Counted from the first letter of the stretch, positions 54,242 through 64,000 are shown. The stretch: 64,000 nucleotides of DNA from Cerrena zonata (GCA_038087015.1 JASBNA010000024.1:310001-374000), one strand, 5' to 3'. The notes: generated by a model not told the origin, from the sequence alone. Program-made: numbers and translations.

Positions 54242-55915
54242 ATGTCAGTTCAATCAATTGCAACTACCCCATTTCAAGATCAGAAACCTGGTACTTCAGG
54301 TTTACGTAAGAAGGTTAGTGTTTTTCAACAAGATCATTACACTGAAAATTTCATACAATCTATTTTAGACGCTATTCCCGAAGGTTCTAAAGATAGTACT
54401 TTGGTAATTGGTGGTGATGGTCGTTACTATAATGACCACGTGATTCAATTGATCATTGAAATTGCTGCTGCTAATCAAGTTTCCAAGTTAATCATTGGGG
54501 AAAACGGGATCTTATCCACTCCAGCCACTTCTCATGTCATCAGAATCAAAAATGCTACCGGTGGGATCATTTTAACTGCTTCTCATAACCCAGGTGGTCC
54601 TCAAAATGATTTGGGTATCAAATATAACTTGGGTAATGGGGGGCCTGCTCCTGAATCCGTCACTAACAAGATTTTCGAAGTTAGTAAAAAACTCGATTCT
54701 TATAAATTGATTAAATTCGACAAAGTTGACTTATCTAAAATCGGCAACTTTAAAGTTGGCAATTTAGATATTGAAATCATTGATTCAACTAAAGATTATG
54801 TTGATTTATTAAAATCCATCTTTGATTTCCCATTAATTAAATCTTTCATTTCAAAAGCTACCAATGAACAAGGTTTCAAAATCTTATTTGATGCATTAAA
54901 CGGTGTCACTGGTCCTTACGGTGAAAAAATCTTTGTTGAAGAATTGGGTTTATCAAAAGACTCAATCCAAAATTATGTTCCTAAACCAGATTTTGGTGGA
55001 TTACACCCAGATCCAAACTTAACTTATGCCAAAACTTTGGTCGATCGTGTTGATAGTGAAAATATCGCTTTTGGTGCTGCAAGTGATGGTGATGGTGACC
55101 GTAATATGATTTACGGTGCTGGTACTTTTGTTTCTCCTGGTGATTCTGTTGCTATCATTGCTGAGTATGCTGACTCAATTCCTTATTTTGCTAAACAAGG
55201 TATCTATGGTTTAGCAAGATCAATGCCTACTTCTGGTGCTTTGGATTTGGTTGCTAAAGATAAAAATTTAAATGTTTATGAAGTTCCAACTGGTTGGAAA
55301 TTTTTCTGTTCTCTTTTTGATGATAAAAAATTATCAATTTGTGGTGAAGAAAGTTTCGGTACTGGTTCCAACCATATTCGTGAAAAAGATGGTGTTTGGG
55401 CCATTGTTGCTTGGTTAAATGTTTTAGCTGATTATAATCAAAAATTCCCTAATGATAAAACATCAATTGCCACTGTTCAAAATAAATTCTGGGCTAAATA
55501 TGGTAGAACTTTTTTCACCAGATACGATTATGAAAATGTTTCAAGTGAAGGTGCTAATAAAATTATTGATTTATTACAATCAATTGTTGATAGTAAAAAG
55601 CCCGGTGATGAATTAGCCCCGGGTTTCATCATAAAACAAGGTGAAAATTTCTCTTATACCGATTTAGATGGTTCAGTTTCCTCTAAACAAGGTTTATTCA
55701 TCAAATTCGAAAATGGATTAAGATTTATTGTCAGATTATCAGGTACTGGTTCTTCAGGTGCAACTGTAAGATTATATTTGGAAAAACACTCTAAAGATGA
55801 ATCAACCTATCATTTACCAGTTGATAAATACTTATCCAGTGAAGTTAAATTCGTTTTGGATTTACTTAAATTTAAAGAATTCTTAGGCAAGGAAGAACCT
55901 GATGTTCGTACTTAG
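54242..55915 (+). CDS. PGM2: Phosphoglucomutase
   Basis: Interconverts glucose-1-phosphate and glucose-6-phosphate, linking glycolysis with glycogen, trehalose and cell-wall precursors. 557 residues, intact, biased codons. N-terminal TTPFQDQKPGTSGLRKKV is the family start. The catalytic phosphoserine lies in TASHNPGGPQND (near residue 113). The Mg2+-binding loop is SDGDGDRNM (about 281-289), the sugar-binding loop CGEESFGTGSNHIREKDG, and the phosphate-binding loop RLSGTGSSGATVRLY near the C-terminus. Saccharomyces has two isozymes; the symbol PGM2 denotes the major-type phosphoglucomutase and paralogue status here is uncertain. Confidence 0.95.
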   Translation: MSVQSIATTPFQDQKPGTSGLRKKVSVFQQDHYTENFIQSILDAIPEGSKDSTLVIGGDGRYYNDHVIQLIIEIAAANQVSKLIIGENGILSTPATSHVIRIKNATGGIILTASHNPGGPQNDLGIKYNLGNGGPAPESVTNKIFEVSKKLDSYKLIKFDKVDLSKIGNFKVGNLDIEIIDSTKDYVDLLKSIFDFPLIKSFISKATNEQGFKILFDALNGVTGPYGEKIFVEELGLSKDSIQNYVPKPDFGGLHPDPNLTYAKTLVDRVDSENIAFGAASDGDGDRNMIYGAGTFVSPGDSVAIIAEYADSIPYFAKQGIYGLARSMPTSGALDLVAKDKNLNVYEVPTGWKFFCSLFDDKKLSICGEESFGTGSNHIREKDGVWAIVAWLNVLADYNQKFPNDKTSIATVQNKFWAKYGRTFFTRYDYENVSSEGANKIIDLLQSIVDSKKPGDELAPGFIIKQGENFSYTDLDGSVSSKQGLFIKFENGLRFIVRLSGTGSSGATVRLYLEKHSKDESTYHLPVDKYLSSEVKFVLDLLKFKEFLGKEEPDVRT

Positions 55916-56084
55916 GTAATATTTATATAATTTTTTTGAATAAAGAAAAAAGTTTCTATCTAATTAGTTTCTAATAATAATAAATAATTTAATTTATGGT
56001 AATGATATTTTTAACTTAAATAAATAATATACATTCAGTTATTAATTACAAAGTGATTATAAACAGTATCATAACTTCATTAAT

Positions 56085-58147
56085 CTATGAATCAGTCTTT
56101 AATTTTTTATTTGAAATTGATCCATCGTCAATGTGTTCTCTTTTTTGAGAATTCGAAGGCTGAGATGTTGATTGTTGATCTTGTTGGTTGAATTGTTGTA
56201 ATTGTTGTTGTTGTTCGTAAATAACTTTTGAATCTGATTCTTGTAATTTGATAACTTCATCCAATCTTTTTCTCATGCTTTGCTCTCTTAATCTAGCTGC
56301 TTGCTCCATTGCTTCTAACTCCATAATTCTGGTACGATATAAATCATTAACCAACTCCAATTCAGATATTCTAGTTTTCAAGAGAGTCACTTCATGATTG
56401 TTATTGTTATTGTTATTATTATTATTACCACTAGATGAATTACTACTGTTCATATTTGAGCTATTGTTGAAAGTAGAATTTTTATCCTCATTATTTTGGT
56501 TCGACTCATTTGAATAGGATTGTTGAGGGTTACTATTTGAGTCAAACGGTATAGACAGGGCTCCATTATTTGATAAGTTACTGAAACTGTTTTGAAAATG
56601 TGGTAATTGGTTATTTGGATTAACATTTGTGACAGCTTGATGAATTGGGGGTAATGAAGTTTTGTGTTGGCTTGGAGAATTTGAGTTACTCAAATTATGA
56701 TTTATTGCGGGAGGAGAAGTTGATCTAGTATCACGATTTAAATGGAATTGAGGGCCAAAAGAAGGTGAGTTAATGGAATGGGTACTGTTATTACCTGACC
56801 CCAAAGCCGGTAATTTAGGAGGTGGTGGATGGTTTGAAGAGTTTGTTTGTAAAGCAGTGGAAGGAGTGGAAAAAATCATTGACGACGTTGGCTCCTTTTT
56901 GATAGTAGTGGAAGAATTATTCATTAATGAAATACCATTAGTACTATTAGAATCATTTTTGCTATTGGTCGGTTTGAAAGTAGCACTAGGACCTAATTCA
57001 TTTGACATTGTTTCTAAAGCACCAGCAGCTTGAGCAGCACTAGCATCAGTAGTTGAGGTTGCATTATTTTTCTTATCCGACAAGTTAGAAGAAGATCTTG
57101 CATTTGATAATGAAGAAGTAGTTGATAATAAAAGGGGTGAGGTTATTCTTTGTAAACCAGGAGCAAATTGGGTAGGAGTAGAAGAAGGATAATGTAAAGG
57201 TTGGACCTGATGATGTAAATGATTTGGTAAATGATTAGAATGTAACGGACCCAAATGATTTGAGTAGGTTGCTTTATCGGCAACTTTGACGTTATAAGCA
57301 GCAGGCAATAAAGGGGTCAAGTTAGGATTATGGCCATCAACTGTAGTGTTTGGAGTTGAGGTATTGGAAGATTTCTTTTTAGAAGATTTAGGAGATTTCT
57401 TACCACTTGAGGAAGTATTTGATTTAGAATCTTTGACTTTAAATTCTGGAGTATTTGAGCCGGAATTTTTAGAAGGATTTGGTTGTTTGATTCTATTTCT
57501 TGATTTGATAGTATCAGTTTTAAGGCTAATTGGTCTTGGACGACCATGTAACTTGAAAAATAACCCACAAGCATTACATAAGACTTGACCAGTTTCGTCA
57601 CGTCTCCATAAAGGGGTATTTTGAGTCTTGCAATTGCGACAAACTGGACTGGTTATATTAGTTTTGGTTGTTGTTGTTCCATTATTAACATGGGTGGTTG
57701 TTTTAGCGTTTGGATGAGTTGGATTTGAATCAGCCATTTCCGGCTTTATTTCTTTACTTTCAATAGTATTTGAAGTCAGATTGGTGTTATCTGAAACAGA
57801 ATGCTTTATTGGAGGTAAAGATACGGGAGCCGGGAGCTGGAGACTGGCTGTGACTAGAAGCTGACGCTGGAGTAGGAGCCGGATTACTGGCAGCAGAAGG
57901 CACAACAGCAGCGGGTGCAGTTTCGGCAGCCGGAGTTGGAACCTGGGCTGGAACCTGGGTAGGAACCTGGGTAGGTGCTGCAGTAGATACCGAAGCAGGG
58001 GCCGGAGGACTAGCAGATGGAGTGCTAGAAGGAGCACTCACTGCAGCAGCAGCCGGGGCAGCAGCAGAGTGACTAGGACACCGCAGTGGATCCGTGAGGA
58101 GCATGATGGGGAGGAGGAGGAGGCAAACGTTGTTGGATTTCACTCAT
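56085..58147 (-). CDS. GZF3: GATA-type transcription factor (Gzf3/Dal80-like), two frameshifts near N-terminus
   Basis: Nitrogen-regulation GATA factor. One class IV zinc finger (about 169-195) reads [20 protein letters not shown] then [20 protein letters not shown], followed by the basic arm [13 protein letters not shown] long Ser/Asn-rich middle leads to a C-terminal coiled coil ([20 protein letters not shown], then [18 protein letters not shown]), the layout of the Gzf3/Dal80 repressors rather than the Gln3/Gat1 activators. The start is ATG 58147 ([20 protein letters not shown]). Shifts near 58080 and near 57820 join a Pro/Ala-rich segment ([20 protein letters not shown]) to the main frame at [14 protein letters not shown]. 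About 687 codons. The N-terminal segment is markedly GC-rich. Confidence 0.86.
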
Positions 58148-58638
58148 AATGTACAAAATTAGTTAGACAAATAAATAAGCAGGATTGATCAAACCTAAGA
58201 TAACGATAACAAACCAAACAAGAAAAAGAACGGAAGCTGCCCTAAACACAAATAAATAGATACAAGAAGTAAGAACTAGAACAATAAATAAACTAAATAC
58301 AAGCAAGAACCCATTCAAATAAGATAATTCAACTTGTTGAAAAATTAGAAAGAGGGAAAAAAGCAAAAAAAAAAAAAAAAAAAATGTAAAAAAGGAAGCG
58401 TGCTAGGGTACTATTATACAATACGAAACGATAAAGTATTGAACCAACTGGGGTACATGTAAAAAACCTCTAAACTTTAGTTATCAGAGCAAAACGGCTA
58501 GCAAAGGGCTATTGTTGATAAGGATTTTTTGGATAAGGAAAAGAAAGTAGTTGAAGTATCTGAGATTTTTTCGTCCCTTTGATGAAAAGTTTTCTTATCT
58601 GAGCACACCGAACCGCTAACAAAACAAAAAAAAAGTCG

Positions 58639-58684
<46 letters not shown>

Positions 58685-59278
58685 TAGTGCGCTAACAAAA
58701 ATGCTACAATTAGTACCGACGATTTGTCGGTGGAGGACGGTTTTATCCCTACAGGGTCAACCAATGATTTGGTAGCGTTACTGTACAGGGTATCGTTGGT
58801 TACAAAGGAGAAGAAAGCATGGGAGAAGAAACGGGAGGAAACGAAATGCAACCTGTAGAAGCAACTAGAAGAAAAGTTTGAGAGGTGAAAATTTTTCACT
58901 GGAAGGAAAAAATTACAAAATCAAAGTTACAATTCGGCATTGCTTGAAAGGAAGTAATGTTTTTGTTCTGATTGCCTTAGCAAAGGGAGCAGTTGGGAAA
59001 TACTAAATTGAGCTACTCAACAGAGCTTCCGAAATGGAAATGGTACACAAATAACGGGATAGGATTAAATAGATAATTCTGATAAAGGGTTATCTGATGA
59101 CACATGCTTGATTTGTTCTTTGCTCTATCTTATCTAAGGGTACCCATTCCTGGAAATGGCTTGAAAAGATGGGCCAGTTACAATTGTCTGATTAAACGGG
59201 GCAAGCCAGATGCACGGGTGTGTATTCTGCGGAGAGATGCACGGGTTTATATCTATATACATACATATATGCACGGGT
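58148..59278. other. Spacer with very long A tract and short ATGCACGGGT repeats
   Basis: 1.13 kb between the GZF3 start and the stop of the Aquarius-like gene. It holds a poly(A) run of about 40 at 58640-58681, a shorter one at 58368-58384, and three ATGCACGGGT copies at 59210-59278. Frames such as 58498-58899 are driven by the A/T homopolymers. No gene supported. Confidence 0.55.
58640..58681. repeat. Long A homopolymer (about 40 nt)
   Basis: An uninterrupted A run in the plus strand, by far the longest homopolymer in the window. Its exact length is likely unreliable in sequencing data. Confidence 0.85.
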
Positions 59279-59284
59279 TTATAT
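59210..59284. repeat. Three-copy ATGCACGGGT module at the 3' end of the Aquarius-like gene
   Basis: ATGCACGGGT at 59210-59219, 59237-59246 and 59269-59278, spaced 27 and 32 bp; the last two copies extend to ATGCACGGGTTTATAT. The stop codon of the gene (59281-59279) lies inside the last copy. Confidence 0.75.
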
Positions 59285-62059
59285 GGGGTTGACTTTGCCG
59301 GTGGTGAGCCGGTGGCAGAGCCCGGTGTTGGTGGTTGCAAAATGAATGAACCGCCTGCCACCATGCTCGAGCAACGGGAGGATGTAAGGGGTAAGCAGGG
59401 TGTCGTGCTGGACGGTGATGACGTTGTGGCACGTTGGGAGTTGGGCTTTGTAGGTTTGGTAGTTGCCAGACGAAATAACGAAATTCCGGCTTATATTACA
59501 TATAAGCTTGGTTAACTCAGTCTTTGGAGACTTATTCTGGTGAAGCTTGACGAGGGGATCGAGTTTCTGTAAGTTGGAGAATATCTCGCTCAAGGAGATA
59601 TATTGTCGGACGATATTCTCCAAATCGTTTGATTGTTCAAGGAATACAAGTTCTCGCACACAGTCTTCAATGGCCAGGTTGTCTTGGATCATTCTAACAA
59701 ACTGTTTCCAGCGAGGCTGGATATGACTGTGGTACAACAAAATCGCATTACCATTGCTCTGGTGATATCCAAAATCGCTTAAGTTCATCCTCTTGCTTAT
59801 GTGCTCAACCTGATCCAAATACTTTTGGTTTTGCTCGATGGCATACGTGAGATACTTGTCAACACCGGTATCGCTGAGCTGAACCCAGTCTAAGCTGCTG
59901 ATACCAAACTTGTCATCATTTCCAACAAAGACTAGATTTTTCTCTTCAAAGTTCACCGTTATCGAGTCGCAGATTCTCTTCACCATCTGGATGGGGTTTT
60001 TTTGCAGGGTCACTAAAGTGACCCCATGGCCCAATGCTTTCAATAATACAGACGTCTGGTCTTGGTCCAAAGATCCGGCTTGTGGCGGAAGTACGGTATT
60101 GCTACTAGATACCTCCGGTGATCCATCAGAAAGAAAATGCACCTTAAATGGACCTTGGCTCTTTGGCTTCTTACCATCGTCTCGTTTTTGTCTTTTAGCT
60201 GCATTCTCAACAGTTAAGTCAACCCCAGTTAGCGTGACTTCAGTATCTTTTAATGGAGAATACGATTTTTTAGCTGATCCGTATCCTAAAAATAATTGGT
60301 TCATATACAGAGGTATCTGATTATTGCCAAGATGCTTTAATAGTTCCTCGCAATGCTCCATCCTTTGTACTGTTTCCTCGTCAAGCTTTATCATGAAGTT
60401 GAATCGTTCCCTGATACTGCGATCAGCTTCTTGAATCCAAACTTTACAAGAGCTTTCATTCTGGCTCATGACTTTCCCCAAGCGGATTAACGAAATACCA
60501 AACTTCTTAAGTCTAGCATGAGGCGAAGACGCGTTTCTATTTTGTAATTCCATCAATATCACTTTCTGATCCTTCATTTTCCTGAACGAATTATTATGCT
60601 TGATATCTATTTCAAGGTCGTGTTTGCTATTTTTAACATAAACGGCAGTAATACTTTTTGAAGTCCCCTTGTAATTGCGCAGTGGTGCATCGATAACGTT
60701 GATAGACGTAATGCTTCTCTCAATATTTGCAAAAATGTCCTTGTATACTTCATATAATGATATGTTTGCGTAACGCTGGATAAAGTCATCGATTGAAAGA
60801 AACTGACTCCCTTTAATCAATGGTAATGGCAAATAAGCAGGGAATTCAACCTTAGCATCACTAATGAATGGATCGATTACATTCTTCTCCCCAATAGCAT
60901 ATAGCGAGCTGGAATTAACCGAGTTGATTCGAGGACTAACATAGTTCATTAATACATTAATCAAAAAGCCTTTGCGATTAACAAAGTTGGAACTAATATT
61001 CCTGGAAAGACCCAAATTCTTCATTATTTGCTGAAGAGTATCTGACGAGAAAGCATCTAAAAGCCCAACCAATTCCTCCGCTTCATAATTATGTATTGAG
61101 GGTTTCGCCGAGATACCAGCGAGTCTTGAATCCAATGAAAAAATTTCTGCTTGTAAGGTCTCGAAATTTGACTCGAAATCATTTTTCTTCATTTCACCAG
61201 TGAAATCATCAACGGGATAGTGAAGGGAGCTATTGAGCAAAACAATATATTCATCTAGTGAATTTAAATTCTTATCAAAGCATGATGCAAACTGCACCTC
61301 ACGTATTAGACTAGCTGAATATATTCTTAATGGCAATTGAGACACCAACGACGTTAAGAAAAGTAACAAGGCCTTCAGGTACTCCAAATAAGCAACTTGC
61401 TCATCCTTCGATAGTTCGTCAAACAGTAAAGTGCTCTTCATAAAATCTGTAATCAAGCCGTATAACCATCGTTGTTTCAATTTTGCAACCGGATTTTGTT
61501 TGTTTTTAACGCAGTCTTCATATTCATCTCTTAAGTCAGGAAGTATCACTTGCGACAGATCTTGTAAGTTGGACAAAATACTAATGTCAAACAACGGACC
61601 AATCGTTTGTTTCACTGTTTTGTTTGATAATTGGGCAGTAACTAATTTAGTGATGAAAAGTAGAATACTTCTTCTCAAATGGTACTCGGCATTAGCATTC
61701 AAGCAGATGACGAGAATTCTCTTCAAAAACAAATCAAACTTGTCCGTGTCTTGAGCCAAAATCTGTTCAATGATCAAACTTGCATCTTCGTTTTCTATTT
61801 CATATACTGCAATAAGTAATATCAATTCAAGGTGATTATTTGTGATATCTTCATGATAAAACTTCCATAAAAAGTTAGAGAAAAAACAAGTCTTATAAAG
61901 CAATTGGTATATCTTTAAACAGTCCGGTTGTGTAATTAGCTGGTATACTTCTTGGACATAACTAGGTTTGAATGAAGCTGATTGTTTCGACTGCCATTTG
62001 GCTGCCAAACTCTTTATTTTCTTCAAACCCTGATCATCATGCCGTATTCTTGAACTCAT
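59279..62059 (-). CDS. Aquarius/Cwf11-like spliceosome-associated protein with degenerate, truncated helicase
   Basis: 926 residues, ATG 62059, frame intact. Family matches run colinear with Aquarius, the intron-binding helicase of the spliceosome: an N-terminal helical region; LPLPLIKGSQFLSIDDFIQR then SLYEVYKDIFANIERSI, matching Aquarius LPKLNLQFLTLHDYLLRN and STYEIRQDIED; MNQLFLGYGSAKKSYSPL, matching IILGYGDPSSAHYSKM; and GPFKVHF, matching PPFRITF. The helicase core starts at LDQDQTSVLLKALGHGVTLV, but where Aquarius has the Walker A GPPGTGKT this protein has LQKNPIQM. Where the DExx-type box should be it has VQHD. The protein stops around motif III, so the whole RecA2 lobe is missing (animal Aquarius is nearly 1,500 residues). 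The next gene lies 1.1 kb away with no helicase-like sequence between. It may act as a scaffold without ATPase activity. Confidence 0.82.
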   Translation of the reverse strand: MSSRIRHDDQGLKKIKSLAAKWQSKQSASFKPSYVQEVYQLITQPDCLKIYQLLYKTCFFSNFLWKFYHEDITNNHLELILLIAVYEIENEDASLIIEQILAQDTDKFDLFLKRILVICLNANAEYHLRRSILLFITKLVTAQLSNKTVKQTIGPLFDISILSNLQDLSQVILPDLRDEYEDCVKNKQNPVAKLKQRWLYGLITDFMKSTLLFDELSKDEQVAYLEYLKALLLFLTSLVSQLPLRIYSASLIREVQFASCFDKNLNSLDEYIVLLNSSLHYPVDDFTGEMKKNDFESNFETLQAEIFSLDSRLAGISAKPSIHNYEAEELVGLLDAFSSDTLQQIMKNLGLSRNISSNFVNRKGFLINVLMNYVSPRINSVNSSSLYAIGEKNVIDPFISDAKVEFPAYLPLPLIKGSQFLSIDDFIQRYANISLYEVYKDIFANIERSITSINVIDAPLRNYKGTSKSITAVYVKNSKHDLEIDIKHNNSFRKMKDQKVILMELQNRNASSPHARLKKFGISLIRLGKVMSQNESSCKVWIQEADRSIRERFNFMIKLDEETVQRMEHCEELLKHLGNNQIPLYMNQLFLGYGSAKKSYSPLKDTEVTLTGVDLTVENAAKRQKRDDGKKPKSQGPFKVHFLSDGSPEVSSSNTVLPPQAGSLDQDQTSVLLKALGHGVTLVTLQKNPIQMVKRICDSITVNFEEKNLVFVGNDDKFGISSLDWVQLSDTGVDKYLTYAIEQNQKYLDQVEHISKRMNLSDFGYHQSNGNAILLYHSHIQPRWKQFVRMIQDNLAIEDCVRELVFLEQSNDLENIVRQYISLSEIFSNLQKLDPLVKLHQNKSPKTELTKLICNISRNFVISSGNYQTYKAQLPTCHNVITVQHDTLLTPYILPLLEHGGRRFIHFATTNTGLCHRLTTGKVNPI

Positions 62060-62350
62060 ACCTAAACTAGAACTGACACGGCTCTGACCACTAATTTCAA
62101 GTACGAAAGTCCAATCTTATCCTACTTTATACCATATTCTTATAGATATATGGCACTCTTGTAGAGAAAAAATCGAAGAGCGTGCACCACCCAGTGATGT
62201 ACGGGGGTTTTGGTATTGCGTGCATCAACCGAATTGAAACTTTTTTTGGTTTTTTTTTTTTTTTTTTCATTCTTCACTGTTGAAAAATTAGCTTATTTGA
62301 ATGATCATATCTTCATTTCAATCGTGTGTTTACAACAGCTACAGGGATTA

Positions 62351-63312
62351 ATGATGTTTAAGGTAGCCACACGTTTCTTTTCCATAGGAAGAACCTTAGG
62401 GAATAGTGCTGTTCCCCCGGCTGTTCAGCCAGTCAAGGTGTCGCCTGTCTTAGCAGCTAGACAGATTATACCAGAGAATGCATCTAAATCAAGAGAAAAT
62501 CTTCGAGAAGAAGAGAAAAGAGATTAAAGTCACAAATTATAAGAGATGTCAACAACTTGAAGCAAGTTGAAATCAGATCATTCAAATTTCAAGTTGATCC
62601 AGTCTTAGGGTCACCAGATTGTGCATTTATTAAACGTTTAAACACTGCTCTTGATGAACCAACTCATTTAGCCTATGGTTTTGAAAGGGAAGAATTTGAA
62701 AAATTATTATATGGTGCTCAAAAGGCAAGTCTTGATCAAAACATAGCAGGTGACGAAGTTGCCGAATCAATTTTTGCAATTGAAGAAAAGAAAAGGAAAG
62801 CATTATTAAACATTCTTCATATGAAAAATACCAATGCCAAAGATAAAAAGAAGTTAGCAATCAAATTGGCTCGTGAAGAATTCCAAAGAGAAGAAGGAGA
62901 TACTGCGTCACCAGAAGTTCAAGCGGCTGTTTTAACTGCAAGAATACATTCTGGATGGGATCATGTCAAAAATTCTTTTAAAGATAAAGTTCACAGTCAA
63001 TACATAAGACAACTTGTTCATAAAAGACAAAGAATTTTAAAATATTTGAAAAAAGATAATCCAGAACAATATTTTTATGCAATTGCTAAATTGGGTTTAA
63101 CTGATGATGTAATTACCAATGAATTTAATATGGGAAGACAATATTTCCAAGATTTCAAAGTTTTTGGTGATAAACAATTGGTCAAACCTTCTAATAAAGA
63201 AAAGGCTAAAGCTGCTAAAGTTGAAGATTTGAAGAAGAGAGTTCAAGATTATAATAGATTAGCCAAAGAAAACTATGAAGCACTTTATGGTAAACCAAAT
63301 CCATCTGCTTAA
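62351..63312 (+). CDS. MRPS28: Mitochondrial small-subunit ribosomal protein uS15m (Mrps28), one frameshift
   Basis: Bacterial S15-type protein of the mitochondrial 37S subunit. ATG at 62351, directly followed by a second, gives MMFKVATRFFSIGRTLGNSA, a good presequence. The frame breaks near 62503; one T restores RRREKRLKSQIIRDVNNLKQ and joins the main part. About 320 codons. The S15 core is in the second half: FQREEGDTASPEVQAAVLTA, RIHSGWDHVKNSFKDKVHSQ and RQLVHKRQRILKYLKKDNPE. A long N-terminal extension before the S15 core is normal for the yeast mitochondrial form. The gene is divergent from the Aquarius-like gene and convergent with NNF1 (85 bp). Confidence 0.92.
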
Positions 63313-63397
63313 GACTACATCATTTATTATTCCCACTTGTATATATATATATTAATAAATACTTTTTATCAGTTTCGTAAGGTCATAAAGATGAAGA

Positions 63398-63991
63398 CTA
63401 GACTTCTTCAGGTATCACTTCTTTTATTAGATCATTTATCTTATCATTGATCGAGTCTTGTCTTAGATCATCGATTCCGGTAGTAAATGAATCAATCAGA
63501 CTCCTGATATCCTTCTTTATTGATTCACCTTCCGAACACTTTGATTCTAACTGTTTAAACAAATCAAGATTATCAACACAAAGTTGATTATGAATCATAC
63601 TAAGGTTTCTTATCACCTCTTGCCTAGATTGAATCAAATTTGCTTCAATGATTTCAGAGGCTGATAATCGATCAATTTCAATTGGAATTTCTTCATTCGA
63701 TTGTTTTCGTTGATGTGCCGATTGTATTATATCATCTAATTCGTTTAATTTATTTTCAATGTCTTGTTCTGCGAAAATAAGCGCAAACTCTTTAAGAGAT
63801 GTATCATTTATATAGCTTCTCATTTGTTTTCTAGCGATTTGAAGGTTCTTTAAACCATCATTAGTCTTTGCAATATTAGGAAAACATTTGGTCATTTGAT
63901 CTATATTCAACGACTTATTGATTGTTTGTTCCAACGCTTTCTGAACAACAAGGTTCAATCTCTCGTAACGCACTCTGGTCAAGTCACTCAT
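63398..63991 (-). CDS. NNF1: Kinetochore MIND-complex subunit Nnf1
   Basis: Subunit of the Mis12/MIND complex that bridges the inner kinetochore and the Ndc80 and Spc105 complexes. 197 residues, ATG at 63991, intact. The N-terminal signature VRYERLNLVVQKALEQTINK, then MTKCFP, is typical of Nnf1/PMF1. The rest is predicted helical and charged (FAEQDIENKLNELDDIIQSA; LIQSRQEVIRNLSMIHNQLC), fitting the coiled-coil rod of the complex. Length matches Saccharomyces Nnf1. The promoter lies beyond the right edge of the window. Confidence 0.87.
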   Translation of the reverse strand: MSDLTRVRYERLNLVVQKALEQTINKSLNIDQMTKCFPNIAKTNDGLKNLQIARKQMRSYINDTSLKEFALIFAEQDIENKLNELDDIIQSAHQRKQSNEEIPIEIDRLSASEIIEANLIQSRQEVIRNLSMIHNQLCVDNLDLFKQLESKCSEGESIKKDIRSLIDSFTTGIDDLRQDSINDKINDLIKEVIPEEV

Positions 63992-64000
63992 GATATCTTA

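Noticed and set aside
58498..58899. 133-codon minus-strand frame including polyphenylalanine
   Set aside because: Created by the long A/T homopolymer at 58640-58681; no protein features.

Overview
The window is nuclear DNA of a budding yeast (Saccharomycotina): compact protein genes on both strands, short intergenic spacers, T-rich leaders, and two spliceosomal introns with GTATGT donors. About 30 protein genes are recognisable, nearly all housekeeping genes with clear Saccharomyces or Candida counterparts. A CTG codon in AAT1 (53241-53243) falls where aspartate aminotransferases normally carry serine, which points to the CUG-Ser (Candida/Debaryomyces) clade. I cannot name the species. I saw no tRNA, rRNA, transposon, LTR, CRISPR array, centromere or telomere.

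Layout. 1-3.4 kb: 5' end of an unrecognised gene rich in CDK sites, GCV1, and a small membrane protein. 3.4-13.6 kb: TEL1 followed directly by LIF1 (DNA double-strand-break signalling and end joining). 15-25 kb: MRN1 (RNA binding), USE1 (ER SNARE), a WSC cell-wall sensor, RPL23 (intron) and SLM1/SLM2 (TORC2 effector). 26-33 kb: SLX8-like STUbL, RPT2 (intron right after the ATG), TRX3, PUF6, PEX2. 33.4-37.2 kb: CDC15. 37.5-41.5 kb: three tandem YML131W-type oxidoreductases. 41.8-48.8 kb: CDC50/LEM3, SUP45, MAK5, BMT2; the last three keep the Saccharomyces YBR143C-YBR142W-YBR141C order. 50-56 kb: hexose transporter, AAT1, PGM2. 56-64 kb: GZF3-type GATA factor, a truncated Aquarius-like spliceosomal protein, MRPS28, NNF1.

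Data quality matters here. At least twelve otherwise conserved genes (GCV1, TEL1, MRN1, USE1, SLM, PUF6, CDC15, two of the three oxidoreductases, MAK5, GZF3, MRPS28) are broken by frameshifts. Where I worked out the break, one base added to or removed from a short mononucleotide run usually restores the expected protein. Several of these genes have essential yeast orthologues, so I read most breaks as sequencing or assembly indels, not pseudogenes, and annotate each gene across its breaks.

The most interesting biology is the Aquarius-like protein (59279-62059). It keeps the family's N-terminal architecture but has lost the Walker A and DExx motifs and the whole second helicase lobe. Also notable are the ATG-only first exon of RPT2, the TEL1-LIF1 neighbourhood, the oxidoreductase triplication with a CCGGA-box cluster, and a run of Rgt1-type sites ahead of the hexose transporter. 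I did not find a clearly unprecedented multi-gene system.
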